The notes under the pieces: model-generated
Database searches by the model: none
The model's input: only the letters and a program-made list of their open reading frames with translations
Told to the model about the DNA's origin: nothing
From: an uncultured Prevotella sp.
GTDB taxonomy: Bacteria; Bacteroidota; Bacteroidia; Bacteroidales; Bacteroidaceae
Length of the DNA stretch: 53,875 nt
Assembly: GCA_934215545.1 (NCBI GenBank)
Contig: CAKQAD010000008.1
Location: 1-53,875 of the forward strand
Direction of reading: 5' to 3'
Part shown: in pieces, positions 38,451 to 47,397 of the stretch
How the letters are laid out: every line of letters begins with the position of its first letter
Numbering within the stretch: position 1 is the first letter of the stretch
Translations under genes and position numbers: made by a program

Positions 38451-38517
38451 ACGCCCTGCATGGGCAAAAGTTGCGCAACACACAAAAAGTGTTGGCTCTT
38501 TTGCCCAGGCAGGGCGT
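38451..38517. other. long imperfect hairpin between gyrB and the next gene
   Basis: The 20-base outer arms (38451-38470, 38498-38517) pair with one mismatch. Inside, caacac (38476-38481) and gtgttg (38489-38494) form a second stem. There is no T-run behind it; the next ATG is 21 bp downstream. It may still stop gyrB transcripts or act as a leader structure of the secreted protein gene. Confidence 0.5.
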
Positions 38518-38537
38518 AATGTTTATAGTCTATCAAT

Positions 38538-39500
38538 ATGTCCAAAATCATACCCTTCCACACACATGCAACCATGCTGATAGCAGTGCTATGCCTGGCA
38601 CTGCTAATGCCCCTGACACTGCATGCCTACAATGGCAACGAGGGATGGATGAGGGCAGCACATGGTGGCGACACCACACAACTGGTGTTCAGCCACACCT
38701 ATATCAGCAGAGGCAAACCGCGCCATGCAAATCTCGACATAGCCACCCAAGGACGCATAGCAGCTTACGTCAACGGACGCCCTATATCAGCCGAACAATG
38801 GATGCCGAAACAGCACAAAACCAACAGCAAGACATTCTGCATCAACATAGATATAAGCAGGCTGATGCGTGCCGACACCAATACCATAGCCATTGTCTAC
38901 ACACCAACGGCTCGCACACTACACCAACTTAGTGTGAGCTACTATGGTGAATCGGCGGATGGCACACGCTTTGCTTATAGCGGAAACAAAGGATGGCTCA
39001 CCACTACCACAGGACGACATATATACAACGATAGGATTGAACACATCGACGGACGCATACAGCCAGTAACATTAGTACGTATGAGCATGCCTTGTGCCTA
39101 TTGGCAGCCGGCATTGGCAAGCACTCCCAACACAAGCCAATCTCTATCAGCACAATGGCACAACACACCACTGCCACAATGGAAAGGTGTGGAGGCAATA
39201 TGCAAGATGGGAGCAAGCATTCAGCGCATACTCACACCACGCTATACACAAACCATGGGTAAAACATTAATGGCAGATTTTGCACCAGGCTGTTGTGCAT
39301 TCATACGAATCACGCTACGCAACTGTCGCCTTGGCGAGCACATCAATATTAATGGCAACACCTACATCTGCAACGGCGAAATCGACGAGCAAGCATACAT
39401 GCAACTATGTCCGCAATACTTCCGCAGAGTAATAATTACTGGCGACAAACACTTCCGCCCCGAACAAGTGCAGGAAGTAGAGGCAATAAGCATTTATTAA
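38538..39500 (+). CDS. secreted protein of unknown function, beta-rich
   Basis: The 320-residue product has a signal peptide (MLIAVLCLALLMPLTLHA, cleavage around residue 30). The mature part begins YNGNEGWMRAAHGGDTTQLV. I do not recognise the family. The first ~140 residues (HANLDIATQGRIAAYVNGRP, FCINIDISRLMRADTNTIAI) recall the beta-sandwich modules found in front of rhamnosidases and other glycosidases, where a 'VNGR' turn is common. This is a structural hint only, and there is no catalytic domain behind it. Residues 190-320 show Cys residues (CKMG, GCC, NCRL, ICNG). It starts 21 bp after the hairpin that follows gyrB and could be read from the gyrB promoter or its own. Confidence 0.7.
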   Translation: MSKIIPFHTHATMLIAVLCLALLMPLTLHAYNGNEGWMRAAHGGDTTQLVFSHTYISRGKPRHANLDIATQGRIAAYVNGRPISAEQWMPKQHKTNSKTFCINIDISRLMRADTNTIAIVYTPTARTLHQLSVSYYGESADGTRFAYSGNKGWLTTTTGRHIYNDRIEHIDGRIQPVTLVRMSMPCAYWQPALASTPNTSQSLSAQWHNTPLPQWKGVEAICKMGASIQRILTPRYTQTMGKTLMADFAPGCCAFIRITLRNCRLGEHININGNTYICNGEIDEQAYMQLCPQYFRRVIITGDKHFRPEQVQEVEAISIY

Positions 39501-39550
39501 ACATCACAAAATCACGCTTGACATTCGTTTCTTTTTAATAAAACATAAAA

Positions 39551-39594
39551 TTTTCTTATATAATAATGTATATAAGAAAATATGCTTACTTTTG
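39551..39594 (+). promoter_or_regulatory. topA promoter with an overlapping perfect palindrome
   Basis: TACTTTTG at 39587-39594 is a full -7 match, 30 bp before the topA ATG. Immediately upstream, 39551-39562 and 39569-39580 are a perfect 12-bp inverted repeat (ttttcttatata) with a 6-base centre, where a -33 box would be expected. It has the form of an operator or a cruciform-prone site. Confidence 0.55.
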
Positions 39595-39623
39595 CGCCAA
39601 ATAAATAGAACGTCAAGCAAAAC

Positions 39624-41963
39624 ATGCAAGAAAACTTAGTTATCGTCGAGAGCCCCGCAAAGGCCAAGACAATAGAAAAATTCTTAGGCCCAAATTTTAA
39701 GGTAATGTCTTCTTACGGACATATTCGCGACCTTAAAAAGAGGGAGCTAAGCATAGACAAAGATACACTCCAACCCAACTACGTTATACCCAAGGATAAG
39801 GAAGAACTGGTGCGCAAGCTTAAGGAAAGCGCAAAGAACGCATCTAAGGTGTGGCTCGCATCCGATGAAGACCGCGAGGGAGAAGCCATCTCATGGCACC
39901 TATGCGAAGTGCTCGGACTCAATGAGGAATCGACCAATCGCATCGTGTTTCATGAAATCACCAAACCAGCTATCCTGGCGGCAATAGAAAATCCACGACA
40001 TCTTGACATGAACCTCGTGAACGCACAGCAGGCACGCCGTGTGCTCGACCGCATTGTGGGCTTTAAGCTCTCGCCTGTATTGTGGCGAAAGGTAAAGCCA
40101 GCACTCTCTGCCGGACGTGTACAGAGCGTAGCAGTGCGACTCATCGTGGAGCGTGAACGTGAGATACAGAACTTCAAGAGCGAGCCCTACTACCGCATCA
40201 ACGCCATATTCGCCATTACAAATGCCAATGGTTCACAGTCGGAAGTAAAGGCAGAACTGGAACGACGCTTCGACAACCACGACGATGCACTGAAATTCCT
40301 TGAGACATGCCGCGACGCACAGTTCTCAGTGGCAGCAGTGAGCGAGAAACCACTAAAGCGCTACCCTGCCGCACCTTTCACCACATCAACTCTGCAACAA
40401 GAGGCAGCACGCAAACTGGGTTTCTCCGTGTCGCAGACCATGAGAGTGGCTCAGCATCTCTACGAAAGCGGTCTTATCACCTACATGCGTACCGACAGTG
40501 TAAACCTTTCAAAACTATGCATCGGCGCAGCCAAAGAAGAGATAAAGCGTCTCTACGGCGAGGAGTATAGCTCACCACGCAACTACCACACCCACTCTAA
40601 GGGTGCACAAGAAGCACACGAAGCAATACGCCCCACCGACATGAGTAGCACATCCATCGAAGGCACAGCACAAGAGCGCCGACTCTACGATCTGATATGG
40701 AAGCGCACAGCAGCAAGCCAGATGGCAGAGGCACAGATACAGAAGACAACCGTAACTATTGCTCTCGACAATTCCGACCTACACTTCATCGCCAACGGCG
40801 AAGTGGTGAAGTTCGATGGTTTCCTTAAGGTCTACCATGAGTCAACCGACGATGAAAACGATGATGTTGCCGACGAGTTCTCACACATGCTGCCACCACT
40901 CAAGGAGGGCGATGTACTGACCCGCCGCGAGATAACATCTACAGAACGCTTCTCACAAAGCCCTGCACGCTACACCGAGGCAAGCCTCGTGCATAAACTC
41001 GAAGAGCTGGGCATCGGACGTCCATCCACCTACGCTCCTACCATCAGCACCATACAGCAACGCGAATATGTGGTTAAGGGCGATAAGAAGGGCGAAGAAC
41101 GCCCATACGCCATCGACACGCTGAAAGGCATAAAGGTGACGGCAACAAGAAAGATAGAACTCACTGGCAATGAGAAAGGCAAACTATTGCCCACCGATAT
41201 AGGCATTGTAGTGAACGACTTCCTCATGCATAACTTCCCCGTAATCATGGACTATAACTTCACTGCCAAGGTGGAGCAGCAGTTCGACCAGATTGCCGAT
41301 GGCAAAGAGGAGTGGACAAACATGATGATAAACTTCGACAAGGAGTTTGAACCCACTGTCGACAAGGTGATGAATGCACGTTCAGAACATAAGGCTGGCG
41401 AGCGCAAACTAGGCATCGACCCTGCCAGCGGTCATCCAGTGTTCGTGAAGATTGGCCGCTATGGACCTGTAGTGCAGATAGGCACCGCCGACGACGAGGA
41501 GAAACCACGCTTCGCACAGATGCCTACCGACAAGAGCATGGAAACCATAACACTCGAAGAGGCTCTTGAGCTGTTCCGTCTGCCACGCACCGTGGGACAA
41601 TTCGAAGGCACCGATGTGGTGATAGGAGCCGGACGCTTCGGACCATACGTCATGCACAACAAAAAGTATGTGTCTATCCCGAAAGACGAAGACCCGCTCA
41701 CTGTGACCCTCGACACCGCCATAAGACTCATCGAAGAGAAGCGTAAGGCAGAGGCAGAACGCCATCTGAAGACCTTCGACGAAGATGCCAAGCTCGAGGT
41801 GCTCAACGGCAGATACGGCCCATATATCTCCTACGACGGCAATAACTACCGCATTCCACGCGACCTGCACGAGAAAGCTGCGGAACTCACCTATCAGCAG
41901 TGCATGGACATTGTAAATAATCCTCCTGCACCAAAGCGTCGCGCCGCAAGCAAGAAGAAATAA
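39624..41963 (+). CDS. topA: DNA topoisomerase I
   Basis: The 779-residue type IA enzyme relaxes negative supercoils. The TOPRIM domain starts MQENLVIVESPAKAKTIEKF and includes ASDEDREGEAISWHL. The active-site tyrosine is Tyr287 in GLITYMRTDSVNLS. GRVQSVAVRLIVERE and GRPSTYAPTIST are further signatures. The C-terminal ~200 residues carry repeats of the Topo_C type (VFVKIGRYGPVVQIG, VIGAGRFGPYVMHNKKYVSI, LNGRYGPYISYDGNNYRIP) instead of zinc fingers. The Lys/Arg-rich end (PKRRAASKKK) may bind DNA. aroK follows after 16 bp. Confidence 0.97.
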   Translation: MQENLVIVESPAKAKTIEKFLGPNFKVMSSYGHIRDLKKRELSIDKDTLQPNYVIPKDKEELVRKLKESAKNASKVWLASDEDREGEAISWHLCEVLGLNEESTNRIVFHEITKPAILAAIENPRHLDMNLVNAQQARRVLDRIVGFKLSPVLWRKVKPALSAGRVQSVAVRLIVEREREIQNFKSEPYYRINAIFAITNANGSQSEVKAELERRFDNHDDALKFLETCRDAQFSVAAVSEKPLKRYPAAPFTTSTLQQEAARKLGFSVSQTMRVAQHLYESGLITYMRTDSVNLSKLCIGAAKEEIKRLYGEEYSSPRNYHTHSKGAQEAHEAIRPTDMSSTSIEGTAQERRLYDLIWKRTAASQMAEAQIQKTTVTIALDNSDLHFIANGEVVKFDGFLKVYHESTDDENDDVADEFSHMLPPLKEGDVLTRREITSTERFSQSPARYTEASLVHKLEELGIGRPSTYAPTISTIQQREYVVKGDKKGEERPYAIDTLKGIKVTATRKIELTGNEKGKLLPTDIGIVVNDFLMHNFPVIMDYNFTAKVEQQFDQIADGKEEWTNMMINFDKEFEPTVDKVMNARSEHKAGERKLGIDPASGHPVFVKIGRYGPVVQIGTADDEEKPRFAQMPTDKSMETITLEEALELFRLPRTVGQFEGTDVVIGAGRFGPYVMHNKKYVSIPKDEDPLTVTLDTAIRLIEEKRKAEAERHLKTFDEDAKLEVLNGRYGPYISYDGNNYRIPRDLHEKAAELTYQQCMDIVNNPPAPKRRAASKKK

Positions 41964-41979
41964 TAAAGCCGCAAAGGCC

Positions 41980-42516
41980 ATGACAAGGATATTCATTATC
42001 GGATACATGGGAGCTGGCAAGACCACATTAGGCGTAAGACTGGCAGAACAACTCGCACTGCCATTCATCGACCTCGACCAATACATCGAGCGACAACAAG
42101 GCAAGACAATAGCACAGATATTCGCCGACAACGGAGAGCCAGCCTTCCGCATAATCGAACGCGATGCACTGAAACAAGTTGCCGAAGGCGACAGCGCAGT
42201 GATAGCATGCGGTGGCGGCACACCATGTTTCTACGATAACATAGAACTCATGAACAGCCGAGGGTTGGTGGTCTACATCAAGCCCTCGGCCGATGTCATA
42301 TATGCACACCTGCAGATGGGAGGCAGCATACGCCCCCTGCTACTTGGCAAAACACCAAAGCAGGTGATGCAATTCATCAAAGAGCAGACAGCTGCCCGAC
42401 AGCCTTTCTACTCAAAGGCACGCTACACACTGCCTATACCACTGCTCGACAGCGACGAGAAGATCAAACAAACCACAGATAACATCATGCAAACGCTGGG
42501 CATGATAAAGCATTAA
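41980..42516 (+). CDS. aroK: shikimate kinase
   Basis: The 178-residue cytoplasmic kinase phosphorylates shikimate at the 3-position on the way to chorismate. The P-loop is GYMGAGKTTLG with Lys14, and PFIDLDQYIERQQG and ACGGGTPCF are the shikimate-binding parts. The length and start MTRIFIIGYMGAGKTT are typical. It follows topA by 16 bp and precedes speA by 53 bp, so the three may be one operon. Confidence 0.95.
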   Translation: MTRIFIIGYMGAGKTTLGVRLAEQLALPFIDLDQYIERQQGKTIAQIFADNGEPAFRIIERDALKQVAEGDSAVIACGGGTPCFYDNIELMNSRGLVVYIKPSADVIYAHLQMGGSIRPLLLGKTPKQVMQFIKEQTAARQPFYSKARYTLPIPLLDSDEKIKQTTDNIMQTLGMIKH

Positions 42517-42569
42517 CAAGATTATCAAAAACTGTTTCGAAAAAACAACAACAAAACAACACCGCTTAA

Positions 42570-44462
42570 ATGAAAAAATGGACCATTGACGACTCACGCG
42601 AGCTCTACAACATTAACGGTTGGGGCACATCCTACTTCGGAGTGAACGAAAAAGGCGACATGTATGTCACACCCTGCAAGGACAACATTCAAATCGACTT
42701 GCGCGATGTGATGGACGAGTTGCAGCTGCGCGATGTCACGCCGCCAGTGTTGCTGCGTTTCCCCGACATTCTCGACAACCGCATCGAGAAAACTGCATAT
42801 TGCTTCAAAAAAGCAGCCGAAGAGTATGGCTATCAAGGCCAAAACTATATTGTTTACCCTATTAAGGTAAACCAAATGCAGCCCGTAGTGGAAGAGATGA
42901 TAAGCCATGGCAAGAAGTTCAACCTCGGACTTGAGTGTGGCTCTAAGCCTGAGCTGCATGCCGTTATTGCCGTGCAATGCCAAAACGACTCCATTATCGT
43001 GTGCAACGGCTATAAAGACCAAAACTATATAGAGTTGGCGCTGCTGGCACAAAAAATGGGCAAACGCATATTCATCGTCATAGAGAAGATGAACGAGCTT
43101 GAACTCATCGCCAATGCAGCAAAGAAGCTGGGCGTTAAGCCCAATCTCGGCATACGCATCAAGCTGGCATCAAGCGGTTCAGGAAAATGGCAAGAGAGCG
43201 GTGGCGACGCAAGTAAGTTCGGACTCACATCTGCCGAGCTTCTCGAAGCGCTCGAAATTCTTGATGCCAAGGGACTTCACGACTCGCTGCGACTCATCCA
43301 CTTCCATATAGGCTCACAGATAACAAAGATACGACGCATACAGACAGCCTTGCGCGAAGCTGCCAACTTCTTCATACAGCTGCACAAGATGGGATATAAT
43401 GTCGACTATGTCGACTGCGGTGGCGGACTTGGTGTCGACTACGACGGCACTCGTTCTTCAAGTTCAGAGAGCTCTGTCAACTACTCCATACAGGAGTATG
43501 TCAACGACTGTATATACACCTTTGTCGATGCAGCCAACAAAAACGAGATTAAGCACCCTAACATCATCACCGAGAGCGGACGCTCGTTGTCGGCACACCA
43601 CTCCGTACTCGTCATCGATGTGCTCGAGACGGCACAAGTGCCACAGATGCGCGAAGATTTCGAACCTACCGACAACGATCATCAACTGGTGAAGGATCTG
43701 TATGAGATATGGGACAACCTTAACCCTCGCACAATGCTCGAGGACTGGCACGATGCCGAGCAGATCAGAGAGGAGGCTCTCGACCTTTTCTCACATGGCA
43801 TGATCTCACTCCGAGCAAGAGCCGAAATCGAAGGCATGTATTGGAGCATCTGCCACGAGGTTAACAATATTGCAAAAGGCCTTAAGCACACCCCCGACGA
43901 ATTGCGCAACCTCGACAAAGTGCTTGCCGACAAATACTTCTGCAACTTCTCGCTGTTCCAGTCGCTCCCCGACTCATGGGCAATCGACCAACTATTCCCT
44001 ATCGTGCCCATACAGCGCCTCAACGAGCGCCCCACACGCAACGCTACTCTGCAAGACATCACCTGCGATAGCGACGGAAAGATCGCCAACTTCGTAACCA
44101 ACCGTAACATATCACATGTGCTGCCAGTGCACCCACTGCGCAAAAACGAAGACTACTACTTGGGCGTGTTCCTCGTAGGAGCATATCAGGAAATTCTTGG
44201 CGACATGCACAACCTCTTCGGCGACACCAATGCAGTGCACATTTCTGTGAAGAACGGAACATATCACATCGACCAGATATTCGATGGCGAGACAGTGGAA
44301 GAGGTGCTCAACTACGTGCAATACAACCCAAAGAAACTGGTGCGCCAGCTCGAAATATGGGTTACAAAGAGCGTAAAGGAAGGCAAAATATCACTCGAAG
44401 AGGGCAAGGAGTTCCTTAGCAACTACCGCTCAGGACTCTATGGATACACTTACTTGGAATAA
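42570..44462 (+). CDS. speA: biosynthetic arginine decarboxylase
   Basis: The 630-residue PLP enzyme converts arginine to agmatine, the first step of the agmatine route to putrescine. The PLP lysine is Lys99 in YPIKVNQMQPVVEEM. IHFHIGSQITKIRRIQTALRE, the glycine-rich DCGGGLGVDYDG and TESGRSLSAHHSVLVIDVLE are the fold III barrel parts. The C-terminal domain ends LSNYRSGLYGYTYLE. The size matches bacterial SpeA. The start MKKWTIDDSRELYNINGWGT is the family start. Confidence 0.96.
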   Translation: MKKWTIDDSRELYNINGWGTSYFGVNEKGDMYVTPCKDNIQIDLRDVMDELQLRDVTPPVLLRFPDILDNRIEKTAYCFKKAAEEYGYQGQNYIVYPIKVNQMQPVVEEMISHGKKFNLGLECGSKPELHAVIAVQCQNDSIIVCNGYKDQNYIELALLAQKMGKRIFIVIEKMNELELIANAAKKLGVKPNLGIRIKLASSGSGKWQESGGDASKFGLTSAELLEALEILDAKGLHDSLRLIHFHIGSQITKIRRIQTALREAANFFIQLHKMGYNVDYVDCGGGLGVDYDGTRSSSSESSVNYSIQEYVNDCIYTFVDAANKNEIKHPNIITESGRSLSAHHSVLVIDVLETAQVPQMREDFEPTDNDHQLVKDLYEIWDNLNPRTMLEDWHDAEQIREEALDLFSHGMISLRARAEIEGMYWSICHEVNNIAKGLKHTPDELRNLDKVLADKYFCNFSLFQSLPDSWAIDQLFPIVPIQRLNERPTRNATLQDITCDSDGKIANFVTNRNISHVLPVHPLRKNEDYYLGVFLVGAYQEILGDMHNLFGDTNAVHISVKNGTYHIDQIFDGETVEEVLNYVQYNPKKLVRQLEIWVTKSVKEGKISLEEGKEFLSNYRSGLYGYTYLE

Positions 44463-44474
44463 TACAAGCAGTGA

Positions 44475-44534
44475 ATTTAGAGTTAAGTATAAGATAGACT
44501 ATAAAAGCAATCTATCTTATACTTAACTCTAAAT
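44475..44534. terminator. hairpin behind speA
   Basis: A perfect 24-bp AT-rich inverted repeat (44475-44498, 44511-44534) with a 12-base loop begins 12 bp past the speA stop. It has only short T runs after it, so termination is likely but the form is not classical. Confidence 0.6.
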
Positions 44535-44639
44535 ATTCTTACTTACATAAGATTTAGTTTTCAAAGGTTAAAGACTATTAATTTATAGTCCATCTCTGTA
44601 ACAAAACCACACGTCAATCGTCAACATAATAGAGCGCAG

Positions 44640-45155
44640 ATGAAAAAGATAAACTTTCGCAATGACATACTCCCGATGAAAGACATGCTCTTTCGTCTTG
44701 CCATGCGCATCACGCTCTGCCGCGAAGAGGCACAAGACATTGTGCAAGACACACTGATAAAGGTGTGGAATCGTCGCGACTCGTGGGACACTATCGACAA
44801 CATCGAGGCATATGCATTAACGATATGCCGCAATCTGGCACTCGACCACACCCGGTTTCATGCCAACCAAAACACAAGTCTGGAAAGCGAGAAAACGCCA
44901 GAACATGCCGATATAGTGATGACACCCTACGAACAAACAGTGCAACGCGAGAAGGTGCAGATAGTTCGCAGCTTAATCGATGCACTGCCCGAGAAGCAAC
45001 GTAGCTGCATGCAGCTACGCGACATCGAGGGAAAGACCTACAAAGAAATAGCTCAGGTGCTCAATATCACCGAAGAACAAGTAAAGGTGAATATATTCAG
45101 AGCCCGACAGACTATAAAACAGAAGTTTGACGAATACGACAAATATGGACTATAA
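44640..45155 (+). CDS. ECF-type RNA polymerase sigma factor
   Basis: The 171-residue group IV sigma factor has region 2 (MLFRLAMRITLCREEAQDIVQDTLIKVWNRRDSWDTIDNIEAYALTI in two parts, residues about 15-70). A linker of about 30 residues and region 4 follow (SLIDALPEKQRSCMQLRDIE and YKEIAQVLNITEEQVKVNIF). Such factors switch on a small set of promoters after a signal. The downstream gene overlaps its end by 11 bases, indicating tight coupling with a likely anti-sigma factor. The target genes cannot be seen here. Confidence 0.92.
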   Translation: MKKINFRNDILPMKDMLFRLAMRITLCREEAQDIVQDTLIKVWNRRDSWDTIDNIEAYALTICRNLALDHTRFHANQNTSLESEKTPEHADIVMTPYEQTVQREKVQIVRSLIDALPEKQRSCMQLRDIEGKTYKEIAQVLNITEEQVKVNIFRARQTIKQKFDEYDKYGL

Positions 45156-45648
45156 ATACATACATCAACTCTTAGACCGTTATTGGAACGGACAGACCTC
45201 ACTCGAAGAAGAGCAGATATTGCACTCCTTCTTCAGCCAGTTGTGCCTGCCAGAAGAGTTCGAGAAGTATCGCTCGCTGTTCATCTACGAGCAGTCACAG
45301 CCATTGACGGAGCGTCTTGACGACGATTTCGATGAGCGCATTATGTCCATCGTCGAAGAGTCGCACACTGCAAAATCTAATAAGGTGCGCATCAGCGAGC
45401 GTTTCGCTCCGCTATTCAGAGCCGCTGCAATGGTGGCAATAGTGCTCACCTTAGGTCAGGCAGCCCAGTTCTCATTCCAACATTCTGAGGGCGACGGTAT
45501 GCCAAGCCAATCAACTTATGCTCCTAAGACAATACAAGGTGGACAGGTGGCACTCAACGACTCTGCACGCACCGACAGCATGCGCCAAGCCAATGTGGAG
45601 CTGATGCCTACATCATTGCCACAACAAGGCGCACTGCTATTAAAGTAA
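45145..45648 (+). CDS. putative anti-sigma factor, single-pass membrane protein
   Basis: The 167-residue product starts with the ATG at 45145, overlapping the sigma gene. Residues 1-85 are soluble and acidic (MDYKYIHQLLDRYWNGQTSL, LDDDFDERIMSIVEES). One hydrophobic helix (about 92-110, LFRAAAMVAIVLTLGQAAQ) is followed by a short, polar outside part. Overlap with an ECF sigma gene and this topology are typical of anti-sigma regulators, but no zinc-binding motif is seen and the family is not recognised. The role is inference from context. Confidence 0.6.
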   Translation: MDYKYIHQLLDRYWNGQTSLEEEQILHSFFSQLCLPEEFEKYRSLFIYEQSQPLTERLDDDFDERIMSIVEESHTAKSNKVRISERFAPLFRAAAMVAIVLTLGQAAQFSFQHSEGDGMPSQSTYAPKTIQGGQVALNDSARTDSMRQANVELMPTSLPQQGALLLK

Positions 45649-45781
45649 GACAAAATTTCTATGCTTTCTCAATAAATCATGTTTAGTTAAAACGAATATA
45701 CGCTCGTCGTATATAGAAAGTCCCACCTACTGTGAAGAAGGCAGGGCACTCTCAAATTTTTCATAACATACTAACGTTTGG

Positions 45782-45822
45782 CTGGCTGCATCACTCTCCA
45801 AGAGTGTGCAGCCAGTTTTTTT
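45782..45822 (+). terminator. terminator of the sigma/anti-sigma pair
   Basis: ctggctgca (45782-45790) pairs with tgcagccag (45807-45815), and cactct with agagtg inside, with one bulged T, followed by seven T. A clean intrinsic terminator. Confidence 0.85.
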
Positions 45823-45912
45823 GCTATATATAATACCTATTTTTGTGTTGATTATGTATTATTATCTTCTCCAGCCATTTGCTGGAATCGTTTCATTTAC
45901 CAGCATATATTG

Positions 45913-47061
45913 CTACTTCACAATTTGCTTGCTTGCCTTGAATTTATCCATTAGTCCTTGTGCCGTTTCTACAGTCATGATGAATGCCGACATGAAGCAG
46001 TAGATGAGCAAACCAAGAACCATCAGTCCCACCTTCATTGCTACAACAATAACGTTGGTTGGATCCGGCTGACGGTCGGTGCGTCGTGTACCATTAGCAT
46101 AAATATATTCAACCATATGGTCTGGCAACAGTTTCATGGCAAGTCCGGCACCAAATAGAGCCGCAGCAATGGCAAATCCCACTCTTTGTATCCATCCCAT
46201 AAATCCACGCTGACGGCGGTGGCGTGAGATGTTATAACCCATCTGATAGCCAGTGAAGATGTATAGTGGCACGAGCACGATGAGATAAATAGTCCACATC
46301 ATCTTCTTGCGCGATGCACTATTTGCCTTATTCACACCATACTTTGCATCTTTTAGCGCTTCCTTTCTGATGTCGGCATAGGTCATGGCATTGTATTCCT
46401 CATAATCAGCCAAATATTTCTTAAGCGACTTTTCTTTGTCTTTCTTTATCGCCAGAGCATTTTTGCGTGTGGCATCGCTCTTGGTGGTGTCCGCCATGTG
46501 CTCTCTCATCTTGATATCCCTCTTGCAATACTCTGCATTCGACTTAGCTGAAGTAAGCTTATAGAGTTTATATGTCACTGGCGACTTCAAGCGGTTCATG
46601 TAATAATAGGTATGAGCGCGCTCCACCTCCGCTTCAGTAAGTTTTGCATAAGCCACGGTAGTGTCGCGTTCTTTCCAATTCTCCACCATCGCCACAACCG
46701 ATTTGTTCTTCTCTGCCTCTTCCTTATCGCTATTGCTGAAATACCATAATATACCGGCACCGATAAGCGCACCTATGATAAGCGTAAACTTCCATGTACG
46801 GTGTCGTGTCTCGGAATATATCACGATATCGTTAAGCTCGTTATAGCGAGTGTTGAAATCCGGGTCGCTACGGTCGTCGCACACCTCAATAGCCTCGTTG
46901 AGCAGATTACGCATGGTTTCGGTCTCTTCCTTAGAAGTAGGATACACGTTTTCCCAATCGGTTTCGCCTGTTTCCTTGTCTTTCGCCTTTACATGCGATG
47001 ATGTAAACAAAGCCTGGTTGAGAAGTTCCCAAGCCTTAAGATTAGAATTTGATAGACTCAT
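45913..47061 (-). CDS. membrane protein of unknown function with about four TM helices
   Basis: The 382-residue product is not recognised. Residues 1-85 are soluble (MSLSNSNLKAWELLNQALFT). A first membrane helix is at about 90-107 (FTLIIGALIGAGILWYF). A long Lys/Glu-rich helical segment of about 120 residues follows (MREHMADTTKSDATRKNALA), perhaps a coiled coil. Then come three hydrophobic helices: MMWTIYLIVLVPLYIFTGY, VGFAIAAALFGAGLAM and VGLMVLGLLIYCFMSAFIM. There is no catalytic motif. It converges with the sigma pair and has its own TAnnTTTG box upstream. Confidence 0.75.
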   Translation of the reverse strand: MSLSNSNLKAWELLNQALFTSSHVKAKDKETGETDWENVYPTSKEETETMRNLLNEAIEVCDDRSDPDFNTRYNELNDIVIYSETRHRTWKFTLIIGALIGAGILWYFSNSDKEEAEKNKSVVAMVENWKERDTTVAYAKLTEAEVERAHTYYYMNRLKSPVTYKLYKLTSAKSNAEYCKRDIKMREHMADTTKSDATRKNALAIKKDKEKSLKKYLADYEEYNAMTYADIRKEALKDAKYGVNKANSASRKKMMWTIYLIVLVPLYIFTGYQMGYNISRHRRQRGFMGWIQRVGFAIAAALFGAGLAMKLLPDHMVEYIYANGTRRTDRQPDPTNVIVVAMKVGLMVLGLLIYCFMSAFIMTVETAQGLMDKFKASKQIVK

Positions 47062-47094
47062 ATTTTTTTGTGTTTAAAGGTTTATAACTAATCG

Positions 47095-47102
47095 CAAAGT
47101 TA
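47095..47102 (-). promoter_or_regulatory. candidate promoter of the membrane protein gene, -7 box
   Basis: TAACTTTG on the minus strand, 34 bp upstream of the ATG at 47061. A TTTG lies at 47128-47131 with a 25-base spacer, longer than usual. Confidence 0.45.
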
Positions 47103-47168
47103 ACCTTTAAACACTCTGCCAAGCGTTCAAATTGTAAAAACAGAAGTTCAAAAGATAAAAAAAGCCTC

Positions 47169-47245
47169 CTAATTCTTCATATATTCCGTTGGTGTCATGC
47201 CAAATGCCTTTGAGAAGCACTTCGAGAAATAGCTGCTGTTAGAAG
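47169..47245 (-). pseudogene. remnant of an AraC-type HTH domain
   Basis: Read on the minus strand, this segment translates to FPTSNSSYFSKCFSKAFGMT followed by PTEYMKN and a stop at 47169. This is the C-terminal end of an AraC-family DNA-binding domain, as found at the end of hybrid two-component regulators (usual form GFPTSSYFSKCFKK.FGMTP.EY). The upstream codons lose similarity within a few residues and no long frame is attached, so it is a fragment left by deletion. The two extra residues in PTSNSSYF may be a small duplication. The stretch 47062-47397 holds nothing else coding. Confidence 0.7.
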
Positions 47246-47300
47246 TAGGAAACCATATCGCACCCTCCCCAATTTTCTGTCCTGCAGATGCACAGAAAAA

Positions 47301-47339
47301 GGGAAGACTATCGAGAGCACGCTCCCACATAGTCTTCCC
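47301..47339 (-). terminator. terminator of the FN3 surface protein gene
   Basis: Arms gggaagactat and atagtcttccc (11 bp, perfect, 17-base loop) are followed on the minus strand by a run of T, 58 bp behind the stop. Confidence 0.75.
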
Positions 47340-47397
47340 TTATCATATCAATGAGTCTTGAACACTCAATTCAACAACTCATAAATCATTGTTTTTT

